From contig OX457043.1 of assembly GCA_949752735.1 (NCBI GenBank), positions 43,446,373 to 43,510,372 on the forward strand: a stretch of DNA of 64,000 nt. Direction: 5' to 3'. Numbering within the stretch: the stretch's first letter is position 1; the number at the start of each line of letters is the position of its first letter. The stretch comes from Lumbricus terrestris. Lineage: Eukaryota; Annelida; Clitellata; Crassiclitellata; Lumbricidae. The translations under genes were made by a program, and so were the position numbers. Below the pieces are notes generated by a model. It was not told the DNA's origin. It did no database searches and was given only the letters and a program-made list of their open reading frames with translations. Shown in pieces: positions 54,601-64,000 of this stretch.

Positions 54601-57600
54601 TCGAGATATAATTTCAGATATTCAGTTTACACATGATTTGGCACGATAATTTCACTTGGTCGTTAAAACATATTTTATTTGAAAATTTCACATGTACCTT
54701 AAAAGCACCCTAGGCTACATGCATGAATTGATCCTCATGAGCGCTTTTTATTGTATCTCCATGACTGACTTGACTTATGGCCTTGGCGATGATCCGCACG
54801 CGGCAGCCACACATTTATGGAAGTTCTCCACTAATCGTAGTCGTAATCTCCCAATTTCTAAAGCGCCACTGGAAAGCCAAGCGCGGGGCACCGGCTTATT
54901 CACGAGCGCTGCTAGGTCCTCTCTCTGTCTTTCTGTTCACTGCTTTACTGTACAGACCAACCCATCTCCCGACAGTCATCCTGTATCATGTCGAGCTATC
55001 GCATCTTTGGTCTTCCCATTTTCCTTTTCCATATATCCATTGAATGCCAATTTCAAAATATGTCCTTCGTTCCGCTTTCTGGTTACGTGGCCGAAGTACA
55101 TGTAGCATGACCGTTTACTCCTTGTTCTGTCAGTATATCATGTTGGATGTTCCGTCTGTTGTATGTCTCTGTATTCCTTATCCTGTTCCTTATATGGGGA
55201 CTCCCTCGATCTTTCGTAAAGACACGCCATTTCAATTCAATTCAATTTTCTCAGTCGCCGTTTTTGCACCTCCCTCCATGTCCAAGTCTCCGAATTATTG
55301 TAGGTCACAGCAATGCGCTCGGCACTCAGTCTCTATAGTGAACTTTTGTGGCCCTCCCTTAGAGCTCCAGACATTACCCATCACCTGTAATAATCCTCTG
55401 GCCATGCAGCCCGATTACTCCGTCCAGTGCACGTCTTTTTCGGATTCTTCATTGTGCTAATAATAATTATTGTTCGTTTGTTCCTCTTGTTGCCCTTCAG
55501 CGTCTAACAGGAATAATTGATATCGTCCCTTCGAGGAACTGGCTTTCTGTTGTTTCGGATAAATTATATATAATTATATATATATATATGAATATATGAA
55601 TATATATATGAATATGAATATGTATATGTATATGTATAATATGTATATGTATAATTGTATATGCATGTATGTTACCCATTTCCCGACTCACCCTACAACT
55701 ATCATTAACGATTCTCCTAGTTCCGTTTTATCTTCATAGTGGCGCTATAAGAATTTTCATTGCAGATGCCGTTTCATGGCACAGAACTACGCTACACTTA
55801 AGCGCCTCTGAATCGTTGAGTGGCGCTATATGAATGTTCGATTACAGTATTTCATAATTACCAGAGTTATTACCATGCGCAACGAGAGAGCGCGATGTGT
55901 ATGTATATGTATGTATATGTTTGTATGTAAGTATGTATGTATGTATGTATGTATGTATGTATGTATGTATGTATGTATGTATGTATGTATGTATGTATGT
56001 GTGTATGTATGTATGTATGTATGTATGTATGTATGTATGTATGTATGTATGTATGTGTGTATGTATGTATGTATGTATGTATGTGTGTATGTATGTATGT
56101 ATGTATGGATGTATGGATGTATGATGTGTGTGTATGTATGTATGTATGTATGTATGTATGTATGTATGTATGTATGTATGTATGTATGTATGTATGTATG
56201 CATGCATGCATGTATGTATGTATGTATGTATGTATGTATGTATGTATGTATGTATGTATGTATGTATGTATGTATGTATGTATGTATGTATGTATGTATG
56301 TATGTATGTGTGTGTATATATGTGTGTGTATGTATGTGTGTGTATGTATGTATGTATGTATGTATGTATGTATGTATGTATGTATGTATGTATGTATGTG
56401 TGTGTGTGTATATATGTGTATGTATGTATGTATGTATGTATGTATGCATGTATGCATGTATGCATGTATGCATGTATGCATGTATGCATGTATGCATGTA
56501 TGCATGCATGTATGCATGCTTGCATATATGTATGTATGCTTGTATGGATGTATGGATTTGGATGGATGTGCGTATTTGTGTATGGATGAATGTATGTAGT
56601 ATGTTTTGTATGTATGGGTGTGTATGTTTGTATGTGTAAGTGTGTACGTACGGACGGACGGATGGACGGACGAATGGATGGATGGACGGATGGATAGATG
56701 GTTGAATAGACAGACGAACATTTGAGCAGACAGACAAACGAACAAAACGTTATTGCCATCCAAAACGTTCCTCCTCCATATATTCGCCCTTATAACACCG
56801 TCCATGCCTCAGCCCCGTCCACAAAAGCCAAGCGAATTAAGGATCCAGGTCATTCATAGAAGGACGGATGGATGGATTGATGTACGGACTTGTGTATGGA
56901 CATTGGACGCGCAGATGTACACGTAATAATGGATGTTTTTTGTGATTGCCCTGTAGTGAATATGCTAATGGCTATTAGCCTTGCTGGACATTTTTCACTG
57001 GCATGGCACTGTGCCAACAAACTGGTCCAATATACTTGCACCATCTGTTATAGCCACGACTCTTTGGGGGACGATGAGCGCTTAGGATAGAAGTGCCTGG
57101 CACTACATAATGACACGGATATAAATAATTCTGTAGGATTTGCCCCCTCGTGAAGGGATCTATCCCCCAGCGCCCCGCCGCCGACGGCAAACGTGTCACA
57201 GGGTCCGTCTCTGTTTGCTCGACTCTCCACACGCCGTGCAGTTGACTGGCAGCGGTCGGTTTGCATAAATCGCACTGAGTGGATTAAGAATTTTCTGCCG
57301 TAAGCTATTACAAAACAATGTGTTAAGTAATTGAATGCGATATGATGCGATCTGACATAATGAGCGGAAATGTCGTTTATTTCAACAATTAGTTAATGTC
57401 CTCAAGAAGTGAAACAGGAAGAAGCACCAAGTCAAACGTCGCAATACTCTCTTTAATAATTATTATTATTATACTTACATTTGCCTAGACTTACAGCCCT
57501 CTTAAACACTGGCGCTAAATAATGTCACTCCCTTCGAATCTGTAATATATCACTATGTTTGATTCTAATCGTCTGTTCAGACTGTTCTAAGTTTGAGCTC

Positions 57601-60600
57601 AATAGGTTAGTAATTAGGTTACACTGTTACAGTGCGTCCAAAACTCCTTATAAGGCTAGGCCTATTAATAGCTCACGTAGAGCTGCGTGTCTCTCTACGG
57701 TCAAGCTCTTCAGTCTGACTCCATTTAGTTGCATTCAGTGACGTCTGATCCTGTATGGGAAGACCTATATACCCGCCCCGATGGCGAATTCGTAGACCAT
57801 ACAGTGATACGAGTACGAAGCCCTGTCTTACCGTAAACTCATTGAGATCTATTATTAGGTGAACCAATGACATCTGACCCAATTATACTGGCGCGTTGCA
57901 GAGCAAAGAAAGGTTCATTTAAGAGTAAGTAAGTTCGCAAGCTTTTAACTGATAACGCGTATACTTTGGCAAAAGTAGTGGAGAGCGGAAAATTTGACTG
58001 TTAAGTATCTAATGACGACACTAATCCTAACACTAACCCTAACCGACCCTAACCCTAACCCTGACCCTAACCCTAACCCTAACCCAAACCTTATCCTACT
58101 CGAACACACCAAGGTCTCCGATGCTGAAAATTTAATAATAAAGAACGCGAAAGTTAGCTATAATTACCTGTGCAAAGCGTTCGTCCATACATGAGGTAAT
58201 TTTGTGAGAAAGTCTAGCCTAATAGCCAACAGAAACGTTTTATATTGCAATTCGTCCAAAATCGTTTGACCTTCCGCACATGTTGAGTTGTTGACACTTT
58301 AAGAAAGGGATGGTGACTTTGGTGAGACAGCGTAAGTTGATTGGTTGGGGTTAAAAATAGATTCTAAAATCTGTATGAGTTTTACAGGCAAGTTTAACAG
58401 GGAAGTGAAGGCTTCGTACTCGTATCACTGTATGGTCTACGAACTCGCGCCCCGATGGTCTTCGCAGTGTTACAGATTGTGTTCACGCCGCCCGTGCGCC
58501 CTGGTCAACTTATGTAATCGAGAAATCATCACGCCACGGTTTTATGTCCAAAACGTACTTTGACCATCAGTACAGCCCTGGTCCTGTCTATCAGGAAGTT
58601 GTTGATTTCAGGAGAAAGTTTAAATTGACTTGTTTGACCTACAAAACCCTCAACACCGGCACACCTCCCTGTACCGTTAATCACTATGTATTAACTCCTT
58701 ACATTCCTCCTCGATGCCTGGATCATCAAGTATGGTATGGGTCTTCTAGCTGAGCCGCGATGCAGAAAGTTATGGGCTCGCGTGCATTCCACGCCTCTGC
58801 TCCCAGGGAATAGAATCGACTGTGTTGACCGCGCGCATGCTGACTCTTCGTGTTTCAAATTCACTTCCTTCCTTCACAAAGAGGCTCAAAACTCACTATC
58901 TATCCTCGACTTTCAAATAGATAGATCTCTAACTGCATCGTCCTCTGCAGGCGGCTAACTATCAGATTCACATTTTCGGCTCGACTTTGCGCGCATTACA
59001 AATTAATTTAATGGTGAGCTAAGAACTAATAATCTACTAAGCTATAATCCAAATCATAGACCCGTTCTATTTCAATATCTTCTATTCTAATATATTCAAA
59101 TCTAATAATATTCTACCCCAGCCGATTTGCTTTCAATTCCATGCATTCTATAATTCACTCTGACGATTTGAATGATCTGTGCACATGCATGTGTTGTTTT
59201 GATGAACGAATTCACAGCTTCGCAATTACAGCTTTCCATAGTTTTCTTCTACAGTCTTACCCTTTTGTTTTCGCCGATGTGTCGAAAATGGCGCGATATA
59301 AATATCTTAACTTCATAAGTCAATGACAGGTCGGCGCAGGTGAAACTTGTGTCGCTATCAATGCCACGGAATGCAGATACCCTGTGCGATTGTCTCTTCC
59401 AAAACATTTGTCTCCGTGCGGCCCTTTATCTGACTGTACACAGCACCTGCCTCAGTAAACCAGCAAATAACAGGCTCTTTGTTGCCATGGAAACCATGCT
59501 CTATTCTTGTAGCGCTATAATAGCTTTAATCTAGATTAATCTTTATTTTTTAAACGTTTTGTGATTGCGAATTTGTGAAACGCTATATCAAGTGTTCATA
59601 CATACACGACTATTATACCACGATCAATCGATCAATCAATCAATCAATCAATCAATCAGTCAATCAATCAGTCAGTCAGTCAGTCAGTCAGTCAATCAAT
59701 CAGTCGTCAGCCAGTCAGTCAGTCAATCGATCAATCGATCAATCAATCAATCAATCAACCAGTCAGTCAGTCAGTCAATCGATCAATCAATCAATCAATC
59801 AATCAACCAGTCAGTCAGTCAGTCAATCGATCAATCAATCAATCAACCAGTCAGTCAGTCAATCGATCAATGAATCAATGAATCAATCAATGAATCAATC
59901 AATCAATCAATCAACCAGTCAGTCAGTCAATCGATCATTCAATCAATCAATCAATCAACCAGTCAGTCAGTCAATCGATCAATCAATCAATCAATCAACC
60001 AGTCAGTTAGTCAATCGATCAATCAATCAATCGATCAAATAGTCAGCCAATCAATCAATCAATCAAGCTATCAGTCAATCAATCAATCAATCAGCTAATC
60101 AACCAACCAACAACCAATCAATCGATGATAATTTATATACATGTAGCACCCGTTCATGATCCCTACTCAGAGGCGCTCCATGGATGACGCATGACAATCT
60201 TTCACTGTATAGGTGCTCGCAATCGTCTCCGTGCTGTTCGTCATCACCTCAACGGTTGCCATGACACTCAACACCGTACCCTCCCTCCAGACGAAACCGG
60301 GCGAGAACGGGCAACCGGGGGACAACCCCTACCTGTCGATCATCGAGGCGACGTGCATCGCGTGGTTCACCCTCGAGTACCTCATCCGGATGGTCGCCTC
60401 GCCGAGCAAGTGGCGGTTCCTCATCGGAGCCCTCAACGTCATCGATCTCCTCGCCATACTTCCCTTCTACGTGTCCCTCATCCTCGACGAGACCAACCGG
60501 AAGTTCGAACAGCTGGACACGGTCCGCAGGATCATCTCCGTCTTCCGGATCATGCGGATCCTGCGCGTCCTGAAGCTGGCGCGCCACTCCGTCGGACTCC

Positions 60601-62102
60601 AGTCGCTCGGATACACGCTCCAGAGGTGCTACAAGGAGCTGGGACTGCTCGTGCTGTTCCTTGCCATCGGGGTTCTGCTCTTCTCTAGTTTGGCCTACTT
60701 TGCGGAGAAGGACGATAACCAGGAACAGTTTTCCAGTATTCCAGCGTCGTTCTGGTGGGCGGTTATCACCATGACGACGGTGGGGTATGGGGATATTCAT
60801 CCGACGACCCCCATCGGGAAGGTCATCGGGGCGACGTGCTGCATCTGTGGGGTGCTCGTCGTTGCCCTGCCCATCCCGATCATCGTCAACAACTTCTCCG
60901 AGTTTTACAAGGACCAGCAGAGACTGCATAAGCTGACGAAACATCGGGAGGCGCTCAAGGAGACTCGAAGGTCGGAGAGTGTCGTGTCTCTCCATTCGTT
61001 CAGCATGCGGAACTGGATCGTCTGCAGTATGGAGGTCATCAACTCCATCTCCGACAAAAACAAGAGCGGCCTCGGTAAACTCCAAGGTCAAGGACAGAGT
61101 GACCCTGCAGGTGATGGCTTTCGTGAGAAGGATGACTCCAGCAGGAATAATGGAAAGAAGGGCATCACGGCCGCAAAGGACTGGAATGGTGTTAGTGGAT
61201 ACGATAGGAATGACAATGGGGGAGATGTCAAGGCTGATGCCAGTCAGAGTGATTGTCTTGAAGGGAGTGATGACGGTCAAAGAAGTTATCGCAGCAGGAG
61301 TGATGGAACTCTCTCTAGCAGAATTGACAGTACAGCAGAGCAACATAGTGACGTTCACATTCAGAAGGATGTTAGTGGATATGATGGGACCGTTACATCC
61401 AATAGAATTGACAGCGTAGTTCATAGCAACAAGAAAGATCTGGCATCTTCTAAGAGTTACATGGAACAGTCATGCGCGAAAGATGGTCACCATGACGACA
61501 TGACTGAAATCGGATCATCCAGGAGTGACAAAAAAAGCCTACACTGGAATGACGTCAATGGTACTCGCGGGATTGGCAGCGACGGCACTCATTACATGAT
61601 TGACAGCAACGGTGCTAATGATAAATACGGTGTTAATGATAAATACGGTGCTAATGATAAATACGGTGTTAATGATAAATACGGTGTCAATGACAAATAC
61701 GGTGTTAATGATAACTACGGTGTTAATGATAAATTTGCGAACGGTGCTACCTATGATAGACTGGAAAACGACGAACATACGTGCACGGTGCCTTCAGAAT
61801 ATGACCCTGGCTGCAGTGACGCGACGGACCTTAGGAAGCATCGAGTCACATCTGACAGCAATCATGGAGGTGGTAGGAATGATGACGTTGCCTCCTATCG
61901 AAGACCTGAAGTCCGACCACGTGACCAGGAATTCGGCGCCAAGTTCGATCAAGGTCAGGGTGATGACCCCGCACACGTGACAGGAACAAGGGAGGAGAAC
62001 CGGAATATTGGATACCCATACCGGAAGTCACGTGGCAAAGAGCGACCTCCTTCCGCCGAATCTACGGTTGGTATACAAATACTATACATAGACCAAAATT
62101 GA
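50820..62102 (+). CDS. KCNB1: Voltage-gated potassium channel, Kv2/Shab type
   Basis: A delayed-rectifier channel subunit of the plasma membrane, working as a tetramer. Exons 50820-51530 and 60213-62102 join in phase 0 (AGG|GTATGA ... TGTATAG|GTGCTC) to give 866 residues; vertebrate Kv2.1 has about 858. The T1 domain (about 80-184) has [13 protein letters not shown] and the zinc pattern H153-x5-C159-x20-C180C181 typical of Kv2-4. S1 is about 238-258. S2 has [14 protein letters not shown]3 [10 protein letters not shown], and S4 [20 protein letters not shown] with an Arg or Lys at every third place. The filter TVGYGD is at 426-431. S6 has PIP at 457-459, so it is not a silent Kv5/6/8/9 subunit. 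The roughly 400-residue tail is Ser/Asp-rich with a six-residue tandem repeat. The tail end may be spliced differently (see 63170). Confidence 0.96.
51575..52132. repeat. (CAGT)n microsatellite array
   Basis: About 550 bp of CAGT with CAAT and CAGA variants, starting about 45 bp inside the Kv2 intron. Confidence 0.97.
52193..52380 (+). mobile_element. tRNA-derived SINE copy
   Basis: A box GCGGTAGTGTAGTGGTGGG, B box GGTTCGAATCTACC, body CTTGATCAAGTCCTTTACTT, and a shortened tail GGAGCCCCACTGAGTAG lacking the second hairpin arm. Confidence 0.87.
53150..53790 (-). pseudogene. Decayed transposase-like gene (AMCFDT...IPPR domain)
   Basis: The minus strand reads [20 protein letters not shown], then [33 protein letters not shown] and, past stops, IPPRE and GNQVHFTEG. 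The order matches, from memory, a domain common in Hydra and arthropod repeat-derived proteins (MCFDTT.SNTG...LG..LL.LACRHHI...ELL.L...FLGG.PPR...PGA.HRARW). Several catalytic-looking positions (RHH, HRARW) are lost and stops interrupt the frame. It is probably a dead DNA-transposon gene; the family name is uncertain. Confidence 0.45.
53990..54250. mobile_element. CAGTGGCGTAGCC-family hAT MITE, TSD CCTTGCAT
   Basis: Ends CAGTGGCGTAGCCAAGAATT and CTTGGCTATACGCCACTG. The exact duplication CCTTGCAT lies at 53982-53989 and 54251-54258. Confidence 0.92.
54260..54830. other. Kv2 intron sequence, no element recognised
   Basis: AT-rich with short frames only. Confidence 0.3.
54833..54925. repeat. 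Copy of the GGGCACC(A/G)GCTTATTC block
   Basis: TTTCTAAAGCGCCACTGGAA, then GGGGCACCGGCTTATTCACG and AGCGCTGC, as inside the hAT elements at 42026, 46890 and 47215. Here it stands without the hAT ends. Confidence 0.65.
54950..55115 (-). mobile_element. LINE C-terminal relic (YFGHV motif)
   Basis: The minus strand reads [20 protein letters not shown], then [14 protein letters not shown]. This is the R..YFGHV.R.......G...G.RGRG block near the end of many jockey/RTE-type ORF2 proteins. It is a different lineage from the main LINE. Confidence 0.6.
55560..55665. repeat. AT-rich (TATATG)n stretch
   Basis: Imperfect TATATATGAATATG repeats. Confidence 0.85.
55730..55838 (+). mobile_element. LINE/SINE tail fragments
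   Basis: AGTGGCGCTATAAGAATTTT, then AAGCGCCTCTGAATCGTTGA with GTGGCGCTATATGAATGTTC. Two overlapping tail copies. Confidence 0.5.
55890..56600. repeat. (ATGT)n microsatellite array
   Basis: About 650 bp of ATGT with ATGC, GTGT and GGAT variants. It is responsible for the overlapping YIHT and MYVC frames of up to 311 residues. Confidence 0.98.
56650..57770. other. Kv2 intron sequence, no element recognised
   Basis: Short (GGAC/GGAT) runs lie at 56650-56700. Two unexplained frames of 73-85 codons (57000-57270, minus) overlap a locally GC-rich patch. Nothing further supported. Confidence 0.3.
57774..58458. mobile_element. Foldback-like element with inverted ends around telomere-like repeats
   Basis: Left AATTCGTAGACCATACAGTG, then ATACGAGTACGAAGCC. 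The right end carries the inverse, GGCTTCGTACTCGTATCACT, then GTATGGTCTACGAA. The match spans about 45 bp including a CCCGATGG outer part. The element encloses the CCCTAA tract at 58021. No target duplication recognised. Confidence 0.55.
58003..58092. repeat. Interstitial telomere-like (CCCTAA)n tract
   Basis: About 11 units of CCCTAA or close variants follow AGTATCTAATGACGACAC, the same junction as at 36838-36855 (inverted). Confidence 0.9.
58560..59310 (+). mobile_element. Decayed CR1/L2-like LINE 3' part
   Basis: The frame [20 protein letters not shown], then a shifted [16 protein letters not shown], corresponds to the RI.FK...LTYK.L..G and LWN-type region. It ends near GGCGCGATATAAATATCTT, a degraded tail. 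Confidence 0.55.
59624..60070. repeat. (CAAT)n / (CAGT)n microsatellite array
   Basis: Alternating CAAT, CAGT and CGAT blocks with a higher-order pattern. It ends about 140 bp before the Kv2 exon 2 acceptor. Confidence 0.97.
60213..62102 (+). CDS. KCNB1: Kv2 coding exon 2 (S1-S6 and C-terminal tail)
   Basis: The acceptor is TTTCACTGTATAG. The exon opens with [11 protein letters not shown] (S1) and stays open for 629 codons to TGA. After S6 ([16 protein letters not shown]) a segment reading [12 protein letters not shown] corresponds to the Kv2 SIEMMDIVVEKN region. The final [11 protein letters not shown] may be read-through of an intron, as possible donors ACG|GTTGGT (62066) and GTTG|GTATAC (62070) lie just before it. 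Confidence 0.94.
   Translation: MLAIVSVLFVITSTVAMTLNTVPSLQTKPGENGQPGDNPYLSIIEATCIAWFTLEYLIRMVASPSKWRFLIGALNVIDLLAILPFYVSLILDETNRKFEQLDTVRRIISVFRIMRILRVLKLARHSVGLQSLGYTLQRCYKELGLLVLFLAIGVLLFSSLAYFAEKDDNQEQFSSIPASFWWAVITMTTVGYGDIHPTTPIGKVIGATCCICGVLVVALPIPIIVNNFSEFYKDQQRLHKLTKHREALKETRRSESVVSLHSFSMRNWIVCSMEVINSISDKNKSGLGKLQGQGQSDPAGDGFREKDDSSRNNGKKGITAAKDWNGVSGYDRNDNGGDVKADASQSDCLEGSDDGQRSYRSRSDGTLSSRIDSTAEQHSDVHIQKDVSGYDGTVTSNRIDSVVHSNKKDLASSKSYMEQSCAKDGHHDDMTEIGSSRSDKKSLHWNDVNGTRGIGSDGTHYMIDSNGANDKYGVNDKYGANDKYGVNDKYGVNDKYGVNDNYGVNDKFANGATYDRLENDEHTCTVPSEYDPGCSDATDLRKHRVTSDSNHGGGRNDDVASYRRPEVRPRDQEFGAKFDQGQGDDPAHVTGTREENRNIGYPYRKSRGKERPPSAESTVGIQILYIDQN
61611..61736 (+). repeat. In-frame 18-bp coding minisatellite in the Kv2 tail
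   Basis: Seven units of GGTGTTAATGATAAATAC encode (G-A/V-N-D-K-Y)7. Most base differences between units are silent or switch Ala/Val; the last two units change K to N and Y to F. Confidence 0.97.
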
Positions 62103-62104
62103 TG

Positions 62105-62510
62105 TATTTATCGTAATTGTATTCGTGAACTTATACATCGCCACTTCAAGAGAAACTCGTCCACCGACCTCCTCTTATATAGAACTAGACAGAGCTCCTC
62201 TGTTGAGCTGCCCAGTGACGTTGAAACAGCGTAAAGAGCAGGAAACAATAGTATAATATAAAATAATGTGAGGCAAGGTGTGGACTGCGGGTCAATGTAA
62301 ACAAGCCACGCCATCAAGCACGTCATTCTGTCTCCAACACACTTTCCTTCATATCCGACCAAAATTTCCTTACCCCTAACAATATGTAGACCGAGAAGGT
62401 CATTACGGCGACTGACATGTTCTGATTCACTGTGAAGTGCAAATTTACCATTATTTATTCTTTTTACCATGATCATCATTGACCAACTGACCACTTCCTA
62501 CTGACCATAA
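62105..62510. other. Kv2 3' flank or intron
   Basis: No AATAAA close to the stop at 62102 was noticed. A 128-codon minus-strand frame (62108-62494) has no recognisable feature. Confidence 0.3.
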
Positions 62511-62514
62511 CCTC

Positions 62515-62700
62515 GTAATGCGCTTTCTCCTTCAGTTCGTTCTACTCTTCTGTCTGGCAGTCTCTATTCTGCATCCTCTCTTCTCAAAACCTACTTCTTC
62601 GCACGGGGCAATTGCGCATTAAATTTGGTAGCGCCTCTGACGGTTCACCCTACGGCATGGAGGCGTTTCATTAATGTTTAAATCAATCATCAATGCACTA
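62515..62700 (+). mobile_element. CR1/L2-like LINE 3' end
   Basis: Frame LLKTYFFARGNCALNLVAPL, as FLKTYFFSRGLAHWERL of the copy at 13983. Then the tail AGCGCCTCTGACGGTTCACC, CTACGGCATGGAGGCGTTTC. Confidence 0.78.
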
Positions 62701-62767
62701 AAATACTGCTCAGACCACGTGCGCGTCCAAAGAGTAATTGACAAAATAAATGAATGATGAATATATA

Positions 62768-62992
62768 TGTTTGTATGTGAACTTGTTATATAGCGTTCCT
62801 TCAAGCTCTCGACTCAGAGGCGCTCCCGATTGCAGAGAGGACGCTGCATCGGAGTCTCACGCCGAAGCGCTGAGCAATTGCGAGTGAAGGGCTTGCCCAA
62901 GGTACCTACACGGTGACTTGAGGTGGATTCGAACCTGGAACCTCCGGCTGCAAGGCAACGAACATGTACACTATACACCACCGCGCCCCATA
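62768..62992 (-). mobile_element. tRNA-derived SINE copy
   Basis: Minus strand: GGGGCGCGGTGGTGTATAGT (A box with a 2-base change), GGTTCGAATCC (B box), body GGGCAAGCCCTTCACTCGCA, tail GGGAGCGCCTCTGAGTCGAG and GAAGGAACGCTATATAACAA. Confidence 0.88.
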
Positions 62993-63169
62993 TCATCCAA
63001 TCAGGATGTCAAACAATATGAATACACGTTTGTCAGAATGACTTTATTTGAAATCAGGTCGCAGGATGTTGCCACTTACCACTCGACCTCTTTGAACCGC
63101 TTCTCCGCCTGTCCAATGTCCATGGCTTCAATCAAGGATATAATTACCATGGACTGTTTTCTGTTGCAG

Positions 63170-63226
63170 GGTTTGCCTTGCATCTGCTGCTCCACCGATG
63201 ACGACGATTGCAGGGAAAGCTACTAA
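63170..63226 (+). CDS. Possible alternative last exon of the Kv2 gene
   Basis: TTTTCTGTTGCAG is the cleanest acceptor in this flank. The exon would read GLPCICCSTDDDDCRESY and TAA, and would join in phase 0 to the donor ACG|GTTGGT at 62066 of the channel exon. A Cys-rich and acidic short tail is not a known Kv2 feature, so this is a guess from splice signals alone. Confidence 0.25.
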   Translation, partial: GLPCICCSTDDDDCRESY

Positions 63227-63396
63227 CCCACCATAACTATTGACTACGACTGCACTAAAGTTCTATGAATGGGATCTGCATTATGTCCTCACGCTATGTA
63301 AATAACCCATTGCAATGCTTCACCCATTGCATGCAATACGCCTTATATAGATATGCGTGCAAAACGCATAGCGACATTAAATTGTATTGCACAATG

Positions 63397-63669
63397 CATT
63401 ACGTAAAATCCGGAATTTATGATGGGGGGTGGGGCTTGGGGGTTTTATGGCCTGGCCGCATGCCCTTCCAGACACCAACCCAACAGTATACAGTAAATCA
63501 AAAGGGAATAAAGTGACAAAGGGAATAAAGTAAGAAAAACAATTGTTACTACAAGAAATATTATTGTTTTGTTTTTCTTATTTGAGTGGATGAATAACTT
63601 TTAAAAACTTGTTTCCTAAGCCAATGGGGGGGGATTTAACCCCCGAAACCACTCTTGGCTACGCTACCG
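63397..63669. mobile_element. CAGTGGCGTAGCC-family hAT MITE, TSD GCACAATG
   Basis: The core GGCCTGGCCGCATGCCCTTC and CAACCCAACAGTATACAG is family-typical. The right end TTGGCTACGCTACCG is changed and the left end nearly lost. GCACAATG flanks both sides (63389-63396, 63670-63677). About 20 bp next to the duplication (ATTACGTAAAATC) also recur on both sides. Confidence 0.78.
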
Positions 63670-63679
63670 GCACAATGAA

Positions 63680-64000
63680 TTACGTAAAATCAGGATGTAG
63701 ACAACTAAAAAACGCCACACTACAATTTTCTTTATATAATAATATTGTTGCTGCTCATAAGTTCAATACTGTGCACCGAGCACGTCACTGTCTTGTTTTC
63801 TCGCTCTTTTTTCATTTGGCGGGTAATAACTGTTACAATCATTCGTCTTTTGCGGAACTTTAAACATAATGTCTGACGCATCTGGAAAGTTTACTGTGCT
63901 CCTTTTTTAGTGTTGGTAAAGGCCTATCATTATTATTTCATCCGACTATGAATTTATGTAGCTCCGACGTTTCGTTAGATAACACCGACTAATAAATAGA
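63680..64000. other. Right edge, nothing recognised
   Basis: AT-rich sequence without an exon or element end that I can support. Confidence 0.3.

Larger units (their letters stand above)
51531..60212 (+). other. KCNB1: Kv2 intron
   Basis: An 8682-bp GT-AG intron. It holds (CAGT)n near the donor, a SINE, a transposase-like relic, a hAT MITE, LINE relics, (ATGT)n, telomere-like tracts and (CAAT)n near the acceptor. Confidence 0.9.

Noticed and set aside
55826..56805. Frames of about 300 codons of YIHT or MYVC
   Set aside because: Translation of an (ATGT)n array in several frames and both strands.
59565..60042. SINQSINQS frames
   Set aside because: Product of the CAAT/CAGT array in the Kv2 intron.
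60249..61424. A 391-codon minus-strand frame
   Set aside because: Antisense shadow of the Kv2 exon 2 frame.

Overview
This window is repeat-rich, AT-rich DNA from an invertebrate animal. Its genes are split into small exons by introns loaded with transposons. The allatotropin-type peptide (a GFR...HGF core followed by GKR) matches the form I know from annelids, molluscs and related phyla. My inference is therefore a lophotrochozoan, but nothing here fixes the phylum.

Three protein-coding genes can be supported, all assembled by eye from splice sites and reading phase. (1) Positions 1371-9463, minus strand: a complete seven-exon gene for the zeta subunit of coatomer (COPI), 178 residues, with every phase closing. 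(2) Positions 20681-26448, minus strand: a two-exon precursor of an allatotropin-like neuropeptide, 147 residues, with a signal peptide, one amidated peptide and a polyadenylation signal just after the stop. (3) Positions 50820-62102, plus strand: a two-exon Kv2/Shab voltage-gated potassium channel of 866 residues, with T1 domain, S1-S6, TVGYGD filter and PIP bend. A further 3' exon near 63.2 kb is possible. These genes have no evident functional link; they act in secretory traffic, peptide signalling and membrane excitability.

The rest is dominated by mobile elements. A CR1/L2-like LINE (best copy 13983-15575, minus) has left many 3'-end fragments. A tRNA-derived SINE (at least eight copies) carries the same 3' hairpin and TATAAA-type tail. 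DNA transposons are mostly non-autonomous hAT-type elements with 8-bp target duplications (2886-3968, 16714-18495, 20924-21891, 23152-23713, 24616-25426, 28807-29150, 29167-30808, 37957-38220, 42026-43166, 46890-49483, 53990-54250, 63397-63669). Several are nested. One mariner-like element has about 215-bp inverted ends (29419-30400).

Tandem repeats are abundant: long (ATGT)n, (CAGT)n and (CAAT)n arrays; minisatellites with 14-, 23-, 44- and about 62-bp units; telomere-like CCCTAA tracts inside inverted-repeat elements; a roughly 590-bp pyrimidine tract just 5' of the Kv2 start codon; and two near-perfect hairpins (32047-32104, 40606-40647). Most long open frames in the window are products of these arrays, not genes. 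No true tRNA, rRNA or CRISPR locus was seen.
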